Assembly (NCBI GenBank): GCA_023301205.1
Contig: JALZVC010000108.1
Coordinates: forward strand, 1 to 7,742
Length of the DNA: 7,742 nt
Reading direction: 5' to 3'
From: Flavobacteriaceae bacterium
Lineage (GTDB): Bacteria; Bacteroidota; Bacteroidia; Flavobacteriales; Flavobacteriaceae
Notes under the pieces: generated by a model
Told to the model about the DNA's origin: nothing
Seen by the model: the letters and a program-made list of their open reading frames with translations, nothing else
Databases searched by the model: none
Translations under genes and position numbers: made by a program
Shown: in pieces, positions 5,164 to 7,742 of the stretch
Layout: the number at the start of each line of letters is the position of its first letter
Numbering within the stretch: position 1 is the stretch's first letter

Positions 5164-6837
5164 TTAATTTCTAGGTGATTTATTAGTTTTACTTTTAGAT
5201 CCTACACGTGACATGGCACATCTAAAACCGATAAAGTCTGTTGCCATATTTTGAGGGAAATATCTACGTTGCGCAGGGTCTAACCAGTAGTCTCTATCTC
5301 TCCAAGAACCACCTTTATAAACACGTACCTCATTGTTTAAAAGTGAAGTTCGTTTGCTAGACTTGTCAAACTGTCGGTCTATAGCCCCCGTGCTGTCTCT
5401 CTCTACACGGTGTTTAGGTGAGTTATACATACGCTCGCTTTCGTCAAGTTCTTCTGATTCTTCACCAAAAGATTGAAAGTAACGAGAAGAGCTTTTGTCT
5501 CCATCTCTAAAATCGCGATTGTCACTTTTAGAAAATTGCGTTCTTAAATAGGTTTCGTTATCATCAACTGGTACTTGTAAAATTTCTCCAGGTAGATTAC
5601 GTGCAACAATTTTACCATTTGCTAATGTGTCAAATACGATAGAATCTGTAGTTACAATTTTAACTTTTCCATCTTCTGTAATTGCATTCTTAGTATAGAC
5701 GTTTCCACGATAGTAGTTAAAATCGTTAAACTCATCATCTACTATAGGTCTGTATACATCTGCAACCCATTCTGCAACATTTCCTGCCATGTCATATAGT
5801 CCAAAATCATTTGGCTGATAACTCTTTATCTCTGCAGTGATATCTGCACCATCATCACTCCATCCAGCAATACCACCATAATCACCATCGCCTTGCTTAA
5901 AGTTTGCTAATTGATCTCCACGGCTTCTTCTTTTACCAGAACGCGTATACTGACCATCCCAAGGATATTTTTTTCTTCCTCTATATACATTGTAGCTTCT
6001 TAAGTCTCCAAGACCAAGTGCAGCATATTCCCATTCAGCCTCAGTAGGTAAGCGGTAAGATGGTAATAAAAGACCATCCTTTAATTGTATGTATAGGTTG
6101 GTACTATCCTTACTTCTCTTTAGCATACTTTCAGATTTCTTACCACCTCTTGTGATAGAGTCTTGACCACCATACGCCAATGTAGGAGCATTTAAATATG
6201 TATCTGTGCTAAACGTTTGTCCAGCTTTAGCTTCAAAACGTGAACCTCTAGCAGTTACGCCTTCGTCTTCAAGAATAAGTTCATTTACACGATCTGTTCT
6301 CCATTTTGAAAATTCAACGGCTTGAATCCAACTAACACCAACTACAGGATACTGAGCGTATGCCGGGTGACGTAAATAGTTATTTGTCATAACCTCATTA
6401 AAACCTAAACGGTTTCTCCAAACTAAAGTGTCTGGTAAAGCACCATTATAGATACTTCTGTATTCGTCATTTTCTGGAGGGAATACTTGTTTTAGCCAGT
6501 CTAAGTATTGAAGATACATAAGGTTTGTAACCTCTGTCTCATCCATATAAAAAGATTGAACGTGTTGTTGATTTGGAGAATTGTTCCAGTCGTGCATAGG
6601 ATCATCTTGTACACGACCCATGGTAAAGGTTCCTCCTTCTACAAAGACAAGGCCAGGGCCTGTCTCTTGTTCTTTTGCGTCTGGATTGTACTGGAATCCT
6701 CCATCATTAGAGTTTAATTTCCAGCCTGTAGCTCTAGAACTGTCTTTATAATCTCTAGATTTATTACAACTGGTAAAAAATGCGGTTACTGCTACTACTA
6801 AAAGCAGTCGGAACACTAGTGTTTTCGTTAAGTTCAT
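5164..6837 (-). CDS. gldJ: Gliding motility / type IX secretion lipoprotein GldJ
   Basis: GldJ is an outer-membrane-associated lipoprotein essential for gliding and type IX secretion in flavobacteria; it stabilises partner Gld proteins and forms helical tracks. The 557-residue product starts with a lipoprotein signal peptide ending FFTSC, with Cys24 as the lipidated residue. A formylglycine-generating-enzyme/sulfatase-modifying-factor fold follows: GLVFVEGGTFTMG (62-74), MDETEVTN (98-105), YPVVGVSWIQAVEF (163-176), LPTEAEWEYAALG (263-275), GLYDMAGNVAEWVADVY (346-362), YKGGSWRDRDYW (507-518) and DFIGFRCAM (534-542). About 130 residues are inserted between the last two blocks. The paired catalytic cysteines of true formylglycine-generating enzymes are absent, so the role is structural. 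The ATG at 6835-6837 is preferred to an upstream TTG because it directly begins the signal peptide. It is divergent from porU. Confidence 0.96.
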   Translation of the reverse strand: MNLTKTLVFRLLLVVAVTAFFTSCNKSRDYKDSSRATGWKLNSNDGGFQYNPDAKEQETGPGLVFVEGGTFTMGRVQDDPMHDWNNSPNQQHVQSFYMDETEVTNLMYLQYLDWLKQVFPPENDEYRSIYNGALPDTLVWRNRLGFNEVMTNNYLRHPAYAQYPVVGVSWIQAVEFSKWRTDRVNELILEDEGVTARGSRFEAKAGQTFSTDTYLNAPTLAYGGQDSITRGGKKSESMLKRSKDSTNLYIQLKDGLLLPSYRLPTEAEWEYAALGLGDLRSYNVYRGRKKYPWDGQYTRSGKRRSRGDQLANFKQGDGDYGGIAGWSDDGADITAEIKSYQPNDFGLYDMAGNVAEWVADVYRPIVDDEFNDFNYYRGNVYTKNAITEDGKVKIVTTDSIVFDTLANGKIVARNLPGEILQVPVDDNETYLRTQFSKSDNRDFRDGDKSSSRYFQSFGEESEELDESERMYNSPKHRVERDSTGAIDRQFDKSSKRTSLLNNEVRVYKGGSWRDRDYWLDPAQRRYFPQNMATDFIGFRCAMSRVGSKSKTNKSPRN

Positions 6838-6890
6838 AGTTTGTTTATGAAAAAATTGGGTTTGCAATATAGTGATTAACGTATAAAAAC

Positions 6891-6898
6891 CAATATTA
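6891..6898 (-). promoter_or_regulatory. Possible gldJ -7 box
   Basis: The minus strand reads TAATATTG, one mismatch from TAnnTTTG, about 54 nt before the gldJ start. No exact box occurs between gldJ and porU on this strand, and a second identical copy lies at 6983-6990, so the choice is uncertain. Confidence 0.25.
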
Positions 6899-6953
6899 TT
6901 TTAAATATATATGCTGTTAGGTTAATTAGATTTTTTCAACTAATACCTAACAC

Positions 6954-6972
6954 AAACGAAACTGTTTCGTTT
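6954..6972. promoter_or_regulatory. 19-bp palindrome between gldJ and porU
   Basis: AAACGAAACTGTTTCGTTT is a perfect dyad of 9-bp arms around a single central T. It sits about 117 nt upstream of gldJ and about 56 nt upstream of the porU -7 box, where a divergent-promoter operator would be expected. On the plus strand it is followed by five T residues (6970-6974), so a weak hairpin terminator is an alternative, although no plus-strand gene ends here. No bound regulator can be named. Confidence 0.5.
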
Positions 6973-7027
6973 TTATTATACGCAATATTACATAATAAAA
7001 AACTTTATATTAAAGTAATACTAAGTG

Positions 7028-7035
7028 TATATTTG
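7028..7035 (+). promoter_or_regulatory. Promoter -7 box of porU
   Basis: TATATTTG is an exact TAnnTTTG match ending 14 nt before the first porU ATG, implying a leader of only about 8-10 nt. The -33 element is weak or absent. Confidence 0.6.
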
Positions 7036-7049
7036 TTACGTTACTATTT

Positions 7050-7742
7050 ATGATGAAAAAAAAAATCATTTATTTATTCTTGTTAGTGCCACTTACTATA
7101 ATGGCGCAGCAAAAAAGTTTCACCTTAAATTGGGATAAATTTTCTGAAATACCAGCAAGTCAAAAGCAGCTAAAGAATAAGGGTAAAAAACTCGCTGAAA
7201 TTGCTCTAGAAAACCTAGAAATCTCCGTGGTTGGTAATGAGATTTTTTATTCTTCCCAATGGGAAGATAACAATCAAGTTGATCCAAATTCACTGCGTGT
7301 AACCAATGTTAGGTATGGTTCGTTATCTGCTGTTGACCAGCGGAAGGTTAAGGGGTTTACGGTTTCAGAAAAGATTGAGGCAAGCATAATTTCTGCAACA
7401 GCTAGAGAAAAAATATTTTCGAGAATAAAATTAAATCCCATAGTTAGACAGAATGGGCAGCTAAAAAAAATAGTTTCATTTACTGTGACATTTAATTATC
7501 TGTCATCTAAAACTTCTGCCAATAGAATGACGCTAACTAACTCTGTCTTGGCTTCTGGAGAATGGTTTAAGTTTAAAGTAGAAGAAACTGGTGTTCACAG
7601 AATTTCGAGATCATTTTTAGAAGATTTAGGAATGAATGTTTCTCAAATTAATCCTGCAAACCTTAAGGTATATGGTCATGGTGGTGAAACGTTATCGCTT
7701 CTCAACGATCAAAATTTTGAATTTGACTTACCTCAAACCTCC
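7050..7742 (+). CDS. porU: Type IX secretion system sortase PorU, N-terminal part (runs off window)
   Basis: The frame is open from 7050 to the window end (231 codons, no stop). It begins with a Sec signal peptide, MMKKK plus the hydrophobic stretch IIYLFLLVPLTIMA, with cleavage likely after Ala19. The residues beyond match the N-terminal region of PorU: SVLASGEWFKFKVEETGVHR (165-184), then INPANLKVYGHGG (200-212), which precedes the gingipain-like C25 peptidase domain in full-length proteins. PorU is the surface sortase that removes the C-terminal sorting domain of type IX cargo and attaches A-LPS. The catalytic His-Cys region would lie beyond the window, so activity cannot be judged. The start may be either of two adjacent ATGs (7050 or 7053). 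The neighbour gldJ, divergent from it, is part of the same secretion system, a linkage known in flavobacteria. Confidence 0.9.
   Translation, partial: MMKKKIIYLFLLVPLTIMAQQKSFTLNWDKFSEIPASQKQLKNKGKKLAEIALENLEISVVGNEIFYSSQWEDNNQVDPNSLRVTNVRYGSLSAVDQRKVKGFTVSEKIEASIISATAREKIFSRIKLNPIVRQNGQLKKIVSFTVTFNYLSSKTSANRMTLTNSVLASGEWFKFKVEETGVHRISRSFLEDLGMNVSQINPANLKVYGHGGETLSLLNDQNFEFDLPQTS

Noticed and set aside
6508..6717. 69-codon plus-strand open frame opposite gldJ.
   Set aside because: It is antisense to conserved gldJ codons, has an implausible composition and no independent support.
6838..6867. Extension of gldJ by ten residues to a TTG.
   Set aside because: It would place extra residues in front of a well-formed lipoprotein signal peptide that starts at the ATG at 6837.

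Overview
The window comes from a member of the Bacteroidota, almost certainly a marine-type Flavobacteriaceae. The evidence is the low GC content, the type IX secretion/gliding gene pair gldJ-porU, three exact copies of the Bacteroidota -7 promoter box TAnnTTTG ahead of genes, A-rich leaders without strong Shine-Dalgarno sites, and a type IX sorting-domain remnant at the left edge.

Layout. Positions 1-255 (minus strand) hold a decayed C-terminal type A sorting domain of a type IX secretion cargo. It is frameshifted near position 90 and has no recognisable cargo domain upstream. Positions 393-3092 are a four-gene minus-strand cluster, in transcription order: AhpD-like carboxymuconolactone-decarboxylase-family protein, ArsS-type radical SAM enzyme, exported single-domain rhodanese, and a DUF2064/CofC-like GT-A transferase. 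The last three genes are 2-5 nt apart. The first is separated from arsS by 92 nt that carry a 12-bp perfect palindrome and a small dyad beside the arsS start. This is the arsenosugar-type radical SAM neighbourhood, but no arsM, arsR or arsenic transporter gene lies within the window.

Positions 3428-3759 form a self-contained transcription unit on the plus strand: promoter box, an unrecognised 83-residue charged helical protein, and a strong intrinsic terminator. Positions 3814-5097 (minus) encode MurF, the last cytoplasmic ligase of peptidoglycan precursor synthesis. A strong terminator-like hairpin stands just before the murF start codon, between it and gldJ. Positions 5164-6837 (minus) encode the gliding/type IX secretion lipoprotein GldJ. 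Divergent from it, porU (the type IX sortase) starts at 7050 and runs off the right edge. A 19-bp near-perfect palindrome lies between gldJ and porU.

Functionally, the right half is cell envelope and type IX secretion (MurF, GldJ, PorU), and the left half is a small-molecule or arsenic-modification operon. The sorting-domain relic at the left edge is of the kind that PorU would process on a living cargo protein. The item most worth a second look as a less-described system is the radical SAM cluster with its exported rhodanese and leader structures. I see no defence system, CRISPR array, tRNA, rRNA or insertion sequence.
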